A stretch of DNA of 64,000 nucleotides from Tistrella mobilis KA081020-065 (GTDB taxonomy: Bacteria; Pseudomonadota; Alphaproteobacteria; Tistrellales; Tistrellaceae): positions 935,001-999,000 of the forward strand of contig NC_017958.1 of NCBI RefSeq assembly GCF_000264455.2, read 5' to 3'. The notes beneath the pieces are model-generated. The model ran no database searches. It was not told the DNA's origin and worked only from the letters and a program-made list of their open reading frames with translations. This document shows, piece after piece, positions 36,057 through 44,655 of this stretch (the stretch's first letter is position 1; the number at the start of each line of letters is the position of its first letter). The position numbers were made by a program, and so were the translations under genes.

Positions 36057-36089
36057 GTGACACTTGGCGCTCAATCTCTATAGTGTCAC
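36057..36089. promoter_or_regulatory. inverted repeat overlapping the MocR promoter
   Basis: GTGACACT (36057-36064) and AGTGTCAC (36082-36089) are perfect inverted copies 17 bp apart. The left arm supplies a -35-like GTGACA and the right arm overlaps a -10-like TATAGT (36079-36084, spacer 16). This is the layout expected for autoregulation by a dimeric MocR factor. Confidence 0.55.
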
Positions 36090-36120
36090 GGTACACTTTC
36101 AGCCGAAAGGCAGGACACGA

Positions 36121-37512
36121 ATGCGGCGCCCCTCGGACTGGACCCCCCGCCTGGCTGCGGGTGACGGCGCGCTGGCCGAGCGGCTGGCCGCAGCCCTTGC
36201 CGACGACATCGCCCGCGGCCGCATCGCCCCGGGCGACCGGCTGCCGGCCCATCGCGATCTGGCCTGGCGACTGGAAATCGGCCTCGGCACAGTCACCCGC
36301 GCCTATGCCCTGTTGGAACGGCGCGGGCTGGTGGTGCCCGAACGCGGCCGCGGCATGTTCGTGGCGGTGCCGCCCGCCCAGGCCCCAGGGCCGGTGGATC
36401 TGTGCGTCAACACGCCGCCGCGCATGCTCGATACCCAGGCGCTTCGTGCCTCTCTGGCCCGGCTGGCGGCACGGATCGACATGTCGGGTTTCGGCAGCTA
36501 CACGCCCTCCGCCGGCACGCCGCAGCATCGGGCGATGATGGCGCGCTGGCTGGCCCGCGACCGGCTGGAGCTGCCGCCGTCGCGGCTGATGCTCACCTCG
36601 GGCGCCCAGCATGCCCTGGCGGTGGCGATCGCCACCACCACCGGCGGCCGGCCGGGCACGATCCTGACCGAAAGCCTGACCTATCCCGGCATCATCACCA
36701 TCGCCCGCCATGCCGGCCACCGGCTGCAACCGGTCATGGTTGATGACCAGGGCATGTGCCCCGACGCGCTGGACCGCGCCCTTCACACGGCACTGCGGGA
36801 TGGGCGCCCCGGACAGCGGCTGATCTACGTCACCCCCACCCTCCACAACCCCACCGCAGCCAGCATGAGCCGCACCCGGCGCGAGGCGATCCTCAGCGTT
36901 GCCGCAGCCCATGATGCGGTGATCGTGGAGGACGACGTCTATGGCGTGTTTGCCGCGGGCGACATGCCGCCGCTCACCGCACTCGCGCCCGATCGCTGCC
37001 TCTATGTCTCGGGCCTGTCGAAGAGCCTGAGCCCGGGGCTGCGCATCGGTGCCCTGGCGGTGCCGCCCGCCTTCCTGGAAGCCGCGGCCGATGCGCTTGC
37101 CGCCAGCGCGACCATGGCCCCGCCGCTCGGCTGCCTGCTGATGGAAAGCTGGCTGGAAGACGGAACTGCAGAGGCCGTGGAGCAGGCCGTCCGGGCGGAA
37201 AGCCGCGCGCGCACCACCCTCGCCCGCCGGCTGCTCGGCAAACATGTCGCGCCCCAGGAAACACCCGGCTTTCACATCTGGCTGCCGATGCCGCGCCCGC
37301 GTGCCGAAGCCCTGGCCATGGCCGCTGCCACCCGCGGCATCCGCGTCACTCCACCCTCGGCACCGATGGTCGATGATCACCCGGGCGCCCCTGCGGGCCT
37401 GCGCCTCTGCCTGGGCGGGCCATCAGCCGAGGCGTTGACCACCGCCCTCAACGACATCGCCCGTCTTGTTGAGGAACGGGACACGGATCCGGCTGCCTAT
37501 GTTGCAATTTAG
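36121..37512 (+). CDS. MocR-family regulator (GntR HTH fused to aminotransferase domain)
   Basis: 463 residues. An N-terminal GntR winged helix (GDGALAERLAAALADDIARGRIAPGDRLPAHRDLA, GLGTVTRAYALLERRGLV) occupies about residues 12-80. A full class I aminotransferase fold follows, with the PLP Schiff-base lysine at about 301 (VSGLSKSLSPGLRIG) and SGAQHALAV near 160. Such regulators sense PLP or an amine. The divergent PhzF gene is the likely target. The ATG at 36121 is preferred; the frame is open to 36064 but that lies within the promoter. Confidence 0.9.
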   Translation: MRRPSDWTPRLAAGDGALAERLAAALADDIARGRIAPGDRLPAHRDLAWRLEIGLGTVTRAYALLERRGLVVPERGRGMFVAVPPAQAPGPVDLCVNTPPRMLDTQALRASLARLAARIDMSGFGSYTPSAGTPQHRAMMARWLARDRLELPPSRLMLTSGAQHALAVAIATTTGGRPGTILTESLTYPGIITIARHAGHRLQPVMVDDQGMCPDALDRALHTALRDGRPGQRLIYVTPTLHNPTAASMSRTRREAILSVAAAHDAVIVEDDVYGVFAAGDMPPLTALAPDRCLYVSGLSKSLSPGLRIGALAVPPAFLEAAADALAASATMAPPLGCLLMESWLEDGTAEAVEQAVRAESRARTTLARRLLGKHVAPQETPGFHIWLPMPRPRAEALAMAAATRGIRVTPPSAPMVDDHPGAPAGLRLCLGGPSAEALTTALNDIARLVEERDTDPAAYVAI

Positions 37513-37612
37513 GCCAGACAACGGGAAGAAGTGACGACCAACATACGCTATGATGCGTCGCAGGCCCCCGACGGATGGGACGATGAGCCCAACAGCCTGC
37601 AAGGACATCATC

Positions 37613-39163
37613 ATGCGCGGATCGATCAGACATCATGCGGCCGCGGCTGTCATGGGTGCGGTTGCCTTCCTGTCGGCAGCCACGGCCGATGCCAAAAGCC
37701 TGGATTTCGACGTCACGGCCTACACCGACAACCAGACGCTGCATCCAAGCTTCTATTGCGAGCAGACCGGCGGGTCCAGCACCACGCTCTCCTACCCCTA
37801 CAAGGCTTCGGGTATCGAGTTCATGGGGACGACAGAGTCGGGCACCTGCGACGTCTCCACCTATCTGGAGCCGCACAGCGCCTTCAATTTCCACGCCATG
37901 GCCGGCAGCACCAGCGCCCGGGAAGTCTCCTATCAGATCAATCTCTACAATGACGAGATCGAGGGTACCCAGATCACGCAGCAGGCGGCGCAGTTCTTCA
38001 CCTACGGCAATGCGTCCTATGTGCTGAATTATGGCATCACCGACCTGCCGATGCCGTTCAACGACACAGCCTATCTCTATATCGGCAACGACCAGTCGGA
38101 CTGGATGGCGGAACTGACCGGCAGCAGCGGCTATGCCGACATCACCTTCGGTGATCTGGTCCTGCCCGCCGCGCATGATGCCGGCATGTTCCAGATTTCG
38201 GACAGCAACGCCGCCACCAGCAATCTGAAAGGGGTGTGCGGCACCAACGTGCCGGCCGAGTTCAACTTCCTGTGCCAGGAGGCGGAGTACGGCGCAACCG
38301 CGCTTCAGAACGCATCGCTGACCCAGAAAGATGTGATCTACGACCAGCTGCGCATCGGTACCCGCTATTTCGACATCCGCCCGGGCTATCCGATCGGCGA
38401 TGCCAAGGCCAACGACACCAACACCACCCATATCCACAACTTCATTCCGGGCGCACCGCTCGCCGGCATGCTGGACGACGTCTCGCGCTTCCTGGGTGAA
38501 CATACCGGTGAAATCGTCGTGCTGCGGATCCAGAGCAACGGCATCGATCACGGCTACTATCAATTCATCTCCAGCACGGATCTGACCGCGGCGCTGGATC
38601 GCCATATCGCCGCCGGCATCGGCTATCGCCTGGTCGATGACCTCTCGACCCTTTCGGGCCAGTCGTTGAAATCAATCGTCGGCGCCGGCAAACGGGTGAT
38701 CGTGGTCTATGGTGCGGAGAAATCCGCAACCAACCCGACAGGCATCCCTGACATCAACGACAGCTATGACGATAACGACTATCAGGCGTCGATCCACAGC
38801 CCCACAGCGGTCAACGGCGACGTTGCCACCACGCTGCAGGCCTGTTCCGGCGGCGGGGCCCAATACACGCTGCTGCAATTGCAGGACACCGCCAGCGGCG
38901 CATTGCTGCCATTCTACACCCAGACGCAGTACACCCCTCTGATCCTCGATGCGTCAGAGGTGATCGGCAACAGTGACTTCGGCAACATCCTGCAGGGCAC
39001 CAAGCCCTGGTTCGATGCGGTCAACTATCCCTGGCTGCAGAGCAGCGCCGCGCTGGCCAGCCTCGTCGCCTGCCACATGCCGGTGGTGATCCAGAATGAT
39101 TTCGTGGATGTGGCCCTCACCTCGCATGCGATCGGCCTGTCCAAATACCGCCACGATAATTGA
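37613..39163 (+). CDS. secreted phosphatidylinositol phospholipase C X-domain-like protein
   Basis: 516 residues with a signal peptide (IRHHAAAAVMGAVAFLSAATADA). The N-terminal 160 residues are a Thr/Ser/Tyr-rich beta domain that I do not recognise. The C-terminal part has the PI-PLC X-box: LVLPAAHDAGMF (His near 188), QLRIGTRYFDIRPG and a second His in THIHNFIPG near residue 274. The enzyme class cleaves phosphoinositides or GPI-type lipids by acid-base histidines. AAGGA lies seven bases before the ATG at 37613. Its base composition looks less GC-rich than the neighbours, which may indicate acquisition. Confidence 0.78.
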   Translation: MRGSIRHHAAAAVMGAVAFLSAATADAKSLDFDVTAYTDNQTLHPSFYCEQTGGSSTTLSYPYKASGIEFMGTTESGTCDVSTYLEPHSAFNFHAMAGSTSAREVSYQINLYNDEIEGTQITQQAAQFFTYGNASYVLNYGITDLPMPFNDTAYLYIGNDQSDWMAELTGSSGYADITFGDLVLPAAHDAGMFQISDSNAATSNLKGVCGTNVPAEFNFLCQEAEYGATALQNASLTQKDVIYDQLRIGTRYFDIRPGYPIGDAKANDTNTTHIHNFIPGAPLAGMLDDVSRFLGEHTGEIVVLRIQSNGIDHGYYQFISSTDLTAALDRHIAAGIGYRLVDDLSTLSGQSLKSIVGAGKRVIVVYGAEKSATNPTGIPDINDSYDDNDYQASIHSPTAVNGDVATTLQACSGGGAQYTLLQLQDTASGALLPFYTQTQYTPLILDASEVIGNSDFGNILQGTKPWFDAVNYPWLQSSAALASLVACHMPVVIQNDFVDVALTSHAIGLSKYRHDN

Positions 39164-39172
39164 ACCCGGCGG

Positions 39173-39616
39173 TCAGGGCCGGTGGCACCGGGTGATCGCA
39201 CGATAGTCCTTGCGCGGTCCCCGCACCCGGATGTCGGTGGTGAACGCCCGCGGCAGCTCCAGCGTTATGCTGGCCTCGTAGAGATCGGCGCCGCAGAGAT
39301 GGCTGTCGGCCGCCTGCAGGCCGCCCGCGTCATCGGCCGCGAAATCCAGCGTGACGAAGCGGGCGCCGGGGGTGGCACCGTCGGCGAAATCGATCGCGAT
39401 CCGGCCATCGCCCAGCAGCCGCCAGGTATAGGCTCGAAAAACATCGAGCCGGCGGCCATCGGGCAGTTCCAGCGTGCCGGTCTCGCGATAATGCAGCGCC
39501 CAGCGATCGTCGCCGGGGGTGAACACCGCCCCGCCGCTCATCCGGCCCTGGTCAGGGATCTCTCGGGCAAGCCGCCAAGCCCCGGCAAGTCCCGCAAAAG
39601 CTGCCGCCGCATCCAC
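39173..39616 (-). CDS. DUF6314-family protein
   Basis: 147 residues, start GTG at 39616 only 5 bp after the stop of the monooxygenase gene. The sequence AFAGLAGAWRLAREIPDQG, WALHYRETGTLELPDGRRLDVFRAYTWRL and a final GPRKDYRAITR has the beta-barrel character of DUF6314 proteins. No catalytic residue is evident. It is translationally coupled to the flavin monooxygenase and may bind its product or cofactor. Confidence 0.72.
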   Translation of the reverse strand: MDAAAAFAGLAGAWRLAREIPDQGRMSGGAVFTPGDDRWALHYRETGTLELPDGRRLDVFRAYTWRLLGDGRIAIDFADGATPGARFVTLDFAADDAGGLQAADSHLCGADLYEASITLELPRAFTTDIRVRGPRKDYRAITRCHRP

Positions 39617-39621
39617 CCGTC

Positions 39622-41226
39622 TCAGTCCTCCTGCTGCTGGCTGAAGCCCTCCTGGCCAAGGCCTCCTTGGCCAAAGGCATCCTGACCGAACAGCACCGCC
39701 ACTTCGGCCAGGGTACCGAGGGCGATGTCGGGTCGGGCATGCCGGCCGCTCAGCCGATATTGCGCCGGAAGCACCGGTCCATGCCAGAGGAAGCGGCCAA
39801 GCCCGGTGCCGTCATGGAGCAGATCGGGCATCACCCCCAGCTTTTCCGCCAGCGCATCACACATGGCGGGATAGTCGGCATGGGGGAATTGCGGCCGCGG
39901 CCGGACATCGCGGATCGTCCGTTCCGCGGCAACCGCGCGCTCCAGATCGAGCGGGTCTGGCCGGGGCAGTTTCCCCGCCAGCACCGCCGCCGCCCAGCGC
40001 GCCTGAAGCTCCATCACCCCGAAATAGGGGCCGCGATACATGCCGACAAAGGCCAGATCGGGCACACCCTCAGGGAAGACGCAATGGCCGAGCAGAACCG
40101 GTTGCAGCCGGTCATGAGGGTCGTAACCGATCGCCTCCAGAATGCCCGGGGCCAGCATGGCGAGAGAGGGGCGATAGCCGGTGGCACAGATCAGCACGTC
40201 GAACCGGCTCTCGCGCCCACCTTCCTGCAGCGTGAGCCTGGCCGGGTCGAAATCCACCGCCCGTGCCAGCTCCAGCCGCCCCGACCGTACCGCTGCCGGC
40301 AGGGCATCCGAAATCACCATCGGCGCCGCCAGGTCGTCCTCAGGCACATCGAGCAGCGGGTGCAGGCGGCGCTGGTCACCGGCGATGCCGTAGAGCCAGG
40401 ACCAGCGTTCCCGCCCGGCGGTCGCCCCGTCCAGCGCGGCCAGGCGCTGGGCCCGTGCGCGGGAATTGATCACCAGATCCATCGGCAGACGCAGGCGGAT
40501 GCGGTCGTCGCCGGCATCGGCCGGCATGAAGCCCGCCTCGGGCAGCACCGGCACCGCCCGCGGCACATACCAGGCCGGCCGACGCATCAGCATCACCGTG
40601 CGCTCGGCCACCCCGGCAATCTCGGCGGCGATGTCGGCCCCGGAAAAGGCGCTGCCCAGCACCGCCACCCGCTTTCCGGCAAAGACGGCCGGGTCGCGAT
40701 AGGCGGCGGCATGCATCACCGCCCCGCCGATCGTCAACCCCTGGGGCATCAGCGCCTCGGCGAAGACGCCCGAGGCCACGATCACCGCATCGGTGTCGTG
40801 GGTCTCGATCCGTCCGTCCGCTTCCACCATCAGGCGGAAACCGGGGGTGCGCGGGATCACCGCCATCACCCGGTGGCCGGGGCGGATCGCCTCGTCCAGG
40901 CCGAAACGGGCGGCATAGCCGGCAAGATAGGCGGCGACCCGCCGCCCCTCGGGGAAAAGCGGCGTGGTCCGATCATGGGGATGGTCGGAAAAGACGCAGC
41001 TGTAGCGCGACAGATTGGTGCGGAGGCTGTTCCAGACCAGGCCGGGCTCGGTCCATAGCCCGCCCGGCCTGTCCTTGGCTTCGAAGGCGACCGCTTCCAG
41101 CCCCTCTTCCCGCGCGGATTTGAGCGCGGCAAGACCTGCGGGCCCCGCCCCGATGATCGCGACCCTGCGTGCCAATTGCCCGTCCCTCATCCCTCGGTCG
41201 ATGCCGTGTCCGGAAACCTCCGCCAT
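39622..41226 (-). CDS. flavin-containing monooxygenase-type oxidoreductase
   Basis: 534 residues. An FAD-binding GAGPAGLAALK lies at about 26-36, then GGLWTEPG. A central FMO-like segment VMHAAAYRDPAVF is followed by the NADPH-binding GSAFSGADIAAE, and a late ICATGYRPSLAML motif closes the fold. It would oxygenate a nucleophilic N, S or ketone group. The C-terminal 22 residues are a Gly/Gln repeat (FGQDAFGQGGLGQEGFSQQQ) unlike the family. The ATG at 41226 is used, with an alternative at 41190. It follows the BCCP gene by about 90 bp on the same strand. Confidence 0.85.
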   Translation of the reverse strand: MAEVSGHGIDRGMRDGQLARRVAIIGAGPAGLAALKSAREEGLEAVAFEAKDRPGGLWTEPGLVWNSLRTNLSRYSCVFSDHPHDRTTPLFPEGRRVAAYLAGYAARFGLDEAIRPGHRVMAVIPRTPGFRLMVEADGRIETHDTDAVIVASGVFAEALMPQGLTIGGAVMHAAAYRDPAVFAGKRVAVLGSAFSGADIAAEIAGVAERTVMLMRRPAWYVPRAVPVLPEAGFMPADAGDDRIRLRLPMDLVINSRARAQRLAALDGATAGRERWSWLYGIAGDQRRLHPLLDVPEDDLAAPMVISDALPAAVRSGRLELARAVDFDPARLTLQEGGRESRFDVLICATGYRPSLAMLAPGILEAIGYDPHDRLQPVLLGHCVFPEGVPDLAFVGMYRGPYFGVMELQARWAAAVLAGKLPRPDPLDLERAVAAERTIRDVRPRPQFPHADYPAMCDALAEKLGVMPDLLHDGTGLGRFLWHGPVLPAQYRLSGRHARPDIALGTLAEVAVLFGQDAFGQGGLGQEGFSQQQED

Positions 41227-41318
41227 AAATCAGGCAGCCTGATCCTGAGGCGCGATCATCCATGAATGATCATAAACCAGACGTCACCAGAGATGCGAGA
41301 GCCGAGGGACGGGAAAGT

Positions 41319-41537
41319 TCAGCCGAGGCGCGCCAGGATCTGATCCTCGGCCACCGTGTCGCCCTCGGCGACCAGGATTTCGGTCACGGTGCCGTCCACC
41401 GGCGCATTGACCGGGATCTCCATCTTCATCGATTCCAGGATCAGGATCGGCTCGTCGGCCGCAACCCGGCCACCGGCCGGCACCTCGATCTTCCACACCT
41501 TGCCGGCGATCTCGCTGCGGATCACGGTATCGGCCAT
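41319..41537 (-). CDS. stand-alone biotin carboxyl carrier protein
   Basis: 72 residues, a bare biotinyl domain. The biotin lysine is Lys38 in LESMKMEIPV. It begins MADTVIRSEIAGKVWKIEV and ends VAEDQILARLG, with none of the Pro/Ala-rich N-terminal extension of AccB. The ATG at 41537 is 52 bp after the biotin carboxylase stop, so the two are an operon. No carboxyltransferase gene is adjacent, so its acceptor substrate is unknown. Confidence 0.9.
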   Translation of the reverse strand: MADTVIRSEIAGKVWKIEVPAGGRVAADEPILILESMKMEIPVNAPVDGTVTEILVAEGDTVAEDQILARLG

Positions 41538-41589
41538 GGCACGTCTCCTCTGTTGTCTTTTTGGGGGATGGTCTTCGGACGGCATCCGG

Positions 41590-42933
41590 TCAGGACGCCA
41601 GGATCTTGGCCGTCAGACCGGTATGAACCCGGCCGGCGCGGAAGGCTGGATGGCCGATGGCACGGCGCAGGAAGGGGATGTTGGTCCGGATGCCCTCGAT
41701 GACGAAGCCGGCCAATGCGGCATCCAGCCGGTCCAGCGCCTCGTCGCGGGTGGCGCCGCGCGCGATCACTTTGGCGACCAGAGGATCGTAGAACGGCGTC
41801 ACCCGGCCGCCCTCGCGATAGCCGGTATAGACCCGGACGGCCTCGGCGACGGGGGGCGCGAAACGGGTCAGCCGGCCGGCCGAGGGCAGGAAGCGCACGG
41901 GATCTTCGGCATAGATGCGGGCCTGCACGGCATGGCCGCGCGCCTCGGGCCGCCGGGGCAGAACCTGGTCCAGCGGCTCGCCCAGAGCCAGGCGGATCTG
42001 GGCGGCGACGATGTCGGTGCCGGTCACCTCCTCGGTGACGGCGTGTTCCACCTGCAGCCGGGTGTTGACCTCGAGGAAGGCGAAGCCCGTGCCTTCCTCC
42101 CACAACATCTCGACCGTGCCGAGATTGTCGTAGCCGAGCGCCCCCATCATGCCGGCGATGCGATCGCCCAGCGCCCTGACTTCGCCCCGGTCGAGCCCGG
42201 GGGCCGGCGCCTCCTCGATCACCTTCTGGTGGCGGCGCTGCAGCGAGCAGTCCCGTTCGGACAGGCAGACCGCCCCGCCCCGGCCATCGGCCAGGATCTG
42301 GAATTCCACATGGCGCGGCCGTTCCATCAACCGCTCCAGATAGATCTCGGCCGAGCCGAAACTGCGCGCGGCCATGGTCCGCGCCCGCTCCAGCGCCTTG
42401 TCGAGTTCCGCCGCATCGCGCGCCGCCAGCATGCCGATCCCGCCGCCGCCCTGGGCGGGCTTGACCAGCACCGGATAGCCGATGGCATCGGCGGCGGCAC
42501 GGGCCTCGGCCGGATCCGCGCCCAGAAGGCCGCTGCTCGCCCCCATCGGCATGCCCTGTCCGGCCATCAGCCGGCGGGCCCCGGTCTTGTGGCCCATCGC
42601 CTCCAGCCAGCGGGCATCGGGGCCGATGAAGCAGAGCCCGGCCGCGCGCACCGCGGTGGCGAAGGCGGGGTTTTCCGACAGGAAGCCATAGCCCGGATGC
42701 ACCGCGGTCGCCCCGGTGGCGGCCGCTGCCTCCAGCAGTTTCGGGATCGACAGATAGCTGTCGGCCGGTGTCTCGCCACCCAGCGCATAGACGTCATCGG
42801 CCAGGTCCAGCCAGCCCCCCTCGGCATCGGCGTCGGAATGGACCACCGCCACGCCCAGCCCCAGGCGCCGGCAGCTTTCGATGACGCGCGGCACCACCGC
42901 GCCCCGATTGGCGATCAGGACCTTGGCAGACAT
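41590..42933 (-). CDS. biotin carboxylase subunit (AccC-like)
   Basis: ATP-grasp enzyme of 447 residues that carboxylates biotin. VLIANRGAVVPRVIESCRRLG, the VHPGYGFLSENPAFA loop, KPAQGGGGIGMLAA (ATP loop), ERDCSLQRRHQKVIEEAPAP and EVNTRLQVEHAVTE (catalytic Glu/Arg/Gln) are all in place. The start at 42933 faces an AT-rich TTTTAAACGTTTG stretch. It pairs with the 72-residue BCCP and not with an accB/accD. This marks an accessory acyl-CoA, urea or 2-oxo-acid carboxylase and not the housekeeping ACC; which one cannot be told. Confidence 0.92.
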   Translation of the reverse strand: MSAKVLIANRGAVVPRVIESCRRLGLGVAVVHSDADAEGGWLDLADDVYALGGETPADSYLSIPKLLEAAAATGATAVHPGYGFLSENPAFATAVRAAGLCFIGPDARWLEAMGHKTGARRLMAGQGMPMGASSGLLGADPAEARAAADAIGYPVLVKPAQGGGGIGMLAARDAAELDKALERARTMAARSFGSAEIYLERLMERPRHVEFQILADGRGGAVCLSERDCSLQRRHQKVIEEAPAPGLDRGEVRALGDRIAGMMGALGYDNLGTVEMLWEEGTGFAFLEVNTRLQVEHAVTEEVTGTDIVAAQIRLALGEPLDQVLPRRPEARGHAVQARIYAEDPVRFLPSAGRLTRFAPPVAEAVRVYTGYREGGRVTPFYDPLVAKVIARGATRDEALDRLDAALAGFVIEGIRTNIPFLRRAIGHPAFRAGRVHTGLTAKILAS

Positions 42934-42954
42934 GGGCGTTTCCCCGGCAGATTA

Positions 42955-42976
42955 TTTTAAACGTTTGTTTGTGTTG
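42955..42976. promoter_or_regulatory. AT-rich putative promoter/operator upstream of the biotin carboxylase
   Basis: A 22-bp AT-rich stretch ending TTGTGTTG, containing the palindrome AAACGTTT, lies 22 bp upstream of the biotin carboxylase start in the divergent gap 42934-43072. Confidence 0.3.
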
Positions 42977-43036
42977 AAAGGCTAGCCCATGCCCCGGGGT
43001 GAGACAAGCGCCATCCCCATCCCATCCTCGACGGAA

Positions 43037-43066
43037 TTGACAGGAATAATGTTATGTTATTACATT
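43037..43066 (+). promoter_or_regulatory. TTGACA promoter element with Zur-like palindrome
   Basis: A perfect -35 TTGACA (43037-43042) is followed by an imperfect 19-bp palindrome (43048-43066). It reads AATGTTAT, GTT, ATTACATT, with 7 of 9 base pairs matched. It resembles proteobacterial Zur boxes (AATGTTATA/ATAACATT). It covers the spacer and -10 region and ends 6 bp before the DUF1826 ATG. Confidence 0.5.
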
Positions 43067-43072
43067 GCAGGC

Positions 43073-43747
43073 ATGATTGATGCCGCCGCCCTGCCCCATC
43101 CTCTGTCGCCCAAGGTCACGCTCCTGCGTCCGCATGCAGAGAGCGCCCCCGCTCTGCCGTATCTGCCGGGTGTGGTGGTCACCAGCTGCGACCGCGCGCC
43201 AGGCCTGGCGCTGGCCGCGCGTGACACCGCGATCGGCATCTGGTGGCGGGATCCGCCGCCGGTGGTGGCACTGCTGGATCAGGCGGCAGATGCCGCCCTG
43301 CCCGACGGGCGGCTGACCGTCGGGGCGGATCCCGCAACGATCGCCGCGGCCGCGGAGGACCTGGTCGGCACCGGCAGTCTGGCACTCCCGACGGCGCAGG
43401 CGCTGATCGCCGACCTGACCCAGGTGCTGACGCGCTTCGCCGCCGTCTCGCGGGCCCGTCATCTGGCGATCCGGCTGGAGGTGGTGTCGGGCCCGGCCTG
43501 CCGGCGCTTTCATCAGGACCATGTCCGGGCGCGGCTGCTGTGCAGCTATCGCGGCCCCGGTACCGAGCTGGCCCCCGAGACCGTGGACCGGGATTCAGGG
43601 TCGGCGGCCCTGTGCCTGGGCACCGGCCATGTGGCGGTGCTGCGCGGCCATCGCCACCCGCTGGGGGCCGGCCGGGTGCTGCACCGCTCGCCCCAGGGCG
43701 TGACCGGCCGGCGGCTGTTGCTCGCGGCCGATGCCGACCCCGACTGA
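43073..43747 (+). CDS. DUF1826-family protein
   Basis: 224 residues from the ATG at 43073. Upstream ATGs at 43049 and 42989 lie inside or before the operator-like palindrome, so they are not preferred. The DUF1826 pattern is FHQDHVRARLLCSYRGPGTE, then LCLGTGHVAVLRGHR and VLHRSPQG. A conserved His/Cys/Asp set (CRRFHQD, HRSP) resembles the metal-site layout of cupin-like dioxygenases. In other bacteria DUF1826 genes often sit beside COG0523 zinc chaperones, which fits the Zur-like box. No such chaperone is adjacent here. Confidence 0.8.
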   Translation: MIDAAALPHPLSPKVTLLRPHAESAPALPYLPGVVVTSCDRAPGLALAARDTAIGIWWRDPPPVVALLDQAADAALPDGRLTVGADPATIAAAAEDLVGTGSLALPTAQALIADLTQVLTRFAAVSRARHLAIRLEVVSGPACRRFHQDHVRARLLCSYRGPGTELAPETVDRDSGSAALCLGTGHVAVLRGHRHPLGAGRVLHRSPQGVTGRRLLLAADADPD

Positions 43748-43833
43748 AGCTGCGGACCGATCACAGCTGCCGATTGATCCGGGGCGCCGGCTTCCCGACA
43801 ATGGCGGGGTCCGCCACCCAGGAAGGCCCCGGC

Positions 43834-44655
43834 ATGAGCACCGCCCGCGCACGGACGACGGCCCACAAGGCCGCCTCTTTCGGTGACCTGCTGCGCGACT
43901 GGCGCCAGCGCCGCCGGTTGAGCCAGCTGGCGCTGGCCAGCGAGGCCGGGATCTCCACCCGCCATCTCAGCTTCATCGAGACCGGCCGCGCCATGCCGAG
44001 CAGGACCATGGTCCTCAGGCTGGCCGAACAGCTGGAGGTGCCGCTGCGCGAGCGCAACGCGCTGCTGGTCGCGGCCGGCCATGCGCCGGAATTCGTCGAG
44101 CGCCGCCTGGACGATCCGGCGCTCGGCCCGGCGCGACGGGCGGTCGATCTGGTGCTGAAGGCCCATGAGCCTTTCCCGGCGATCGCGCTGGACCGGCACT
44201 GGACGATCATCGCCACCAATGATGCGGTGGCGCCGATACTGGAAGGGGTGGCGCCGCATCTTCTGGCCGGCGCCATCAATGTGATGCGGCTGTCGCTGCA
44301 CCCCGAAGGGCTGGCGCCGCGGATCCTGAACCTGGCCGAGGTCCGCGCCCATCTGCTCGACCGGCTGCGCCGGCAGATCGACATGAGCGCCGACCCGGTG
44401 CTGATCGATCTGATGGCCGAGGTGAAATCCTGGCCGGCGCCGATCCATATCGCCACTGCCGCCCTCGCCCACGACCCCTATGGCGGACTGGTGGTGCCGG
44501 TGAAGCTGGCGAGCCCGGCCGGCCCGCTCACCCTGTTCAGCACCACCACCGTCTTCGGCTCGCCGCTCGACATCACGCTTGCCGAACTTGCGATCGAGAC
44601 TTTCTTTCCCGGCGATGAAGCAACGGCCCGGGCCTTCCGCGGTCAGCGACCGTAG
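43834..44655 (+). CDS. XRE-family regulator with MmyB-like ligand-binding domain
   Basis: 273 residues. An N-terminal XRE helix-turn-helix (GDLLRDWRQRRRLSQLALASEAGISTRHLSFIETGRAMPS, about 17-56) precedes a C-terminal MmyB-like PAS domain. That domain is shown by LDRHWTIIATNDAVAPILEGV and LINVMRLSLHPEGL-type sequence (MRLSLHPEGLAPRI). Members bind fatty acids or other small ligands. The start at 43834 is chosen for AGGAAGG seven bases upstream over an in-frame ATG at 43801. Its 3' end overlaps the convergent PEBP gene by 13 bp. Confidence 0.87.
   Translation: MSTARARTTAHKAASFGDLLRDWRQRRRLSQLALASEAGISTRHLSFIETGRAMPSRTMVLRLAEQLEVPLRERNALLVAAGHAPEFVERRLDDPALGPARRAVDLVLKAHEPFPAIALDRHWTIIATNDAVAPILEGVAPHLLAGAINVMRLSLHPEGLAPRILNLAEVRAHLLDRLRRQIDMSADPVLIDLMAEVKSWPAPIHIATAALAHDPYGGLVVPVKLASPAGPLTLFSTTTVFGSPLDITLAELAIETFFPGDEATARAFRGQRP

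Noticed and set aside
35151-37512. Phenazine biosynthesis locus
   Set aside because: Only a PhzF-fold protein is present, with no other phz genes; the fold is widespread in unrelated isomerases.
43049-43072. Upstream ATG for the DUF1826 gene
   Set aside because: It lies inside the Zur-like palindrome and the -10 region; the family pattern begins after the ATG at 43073.
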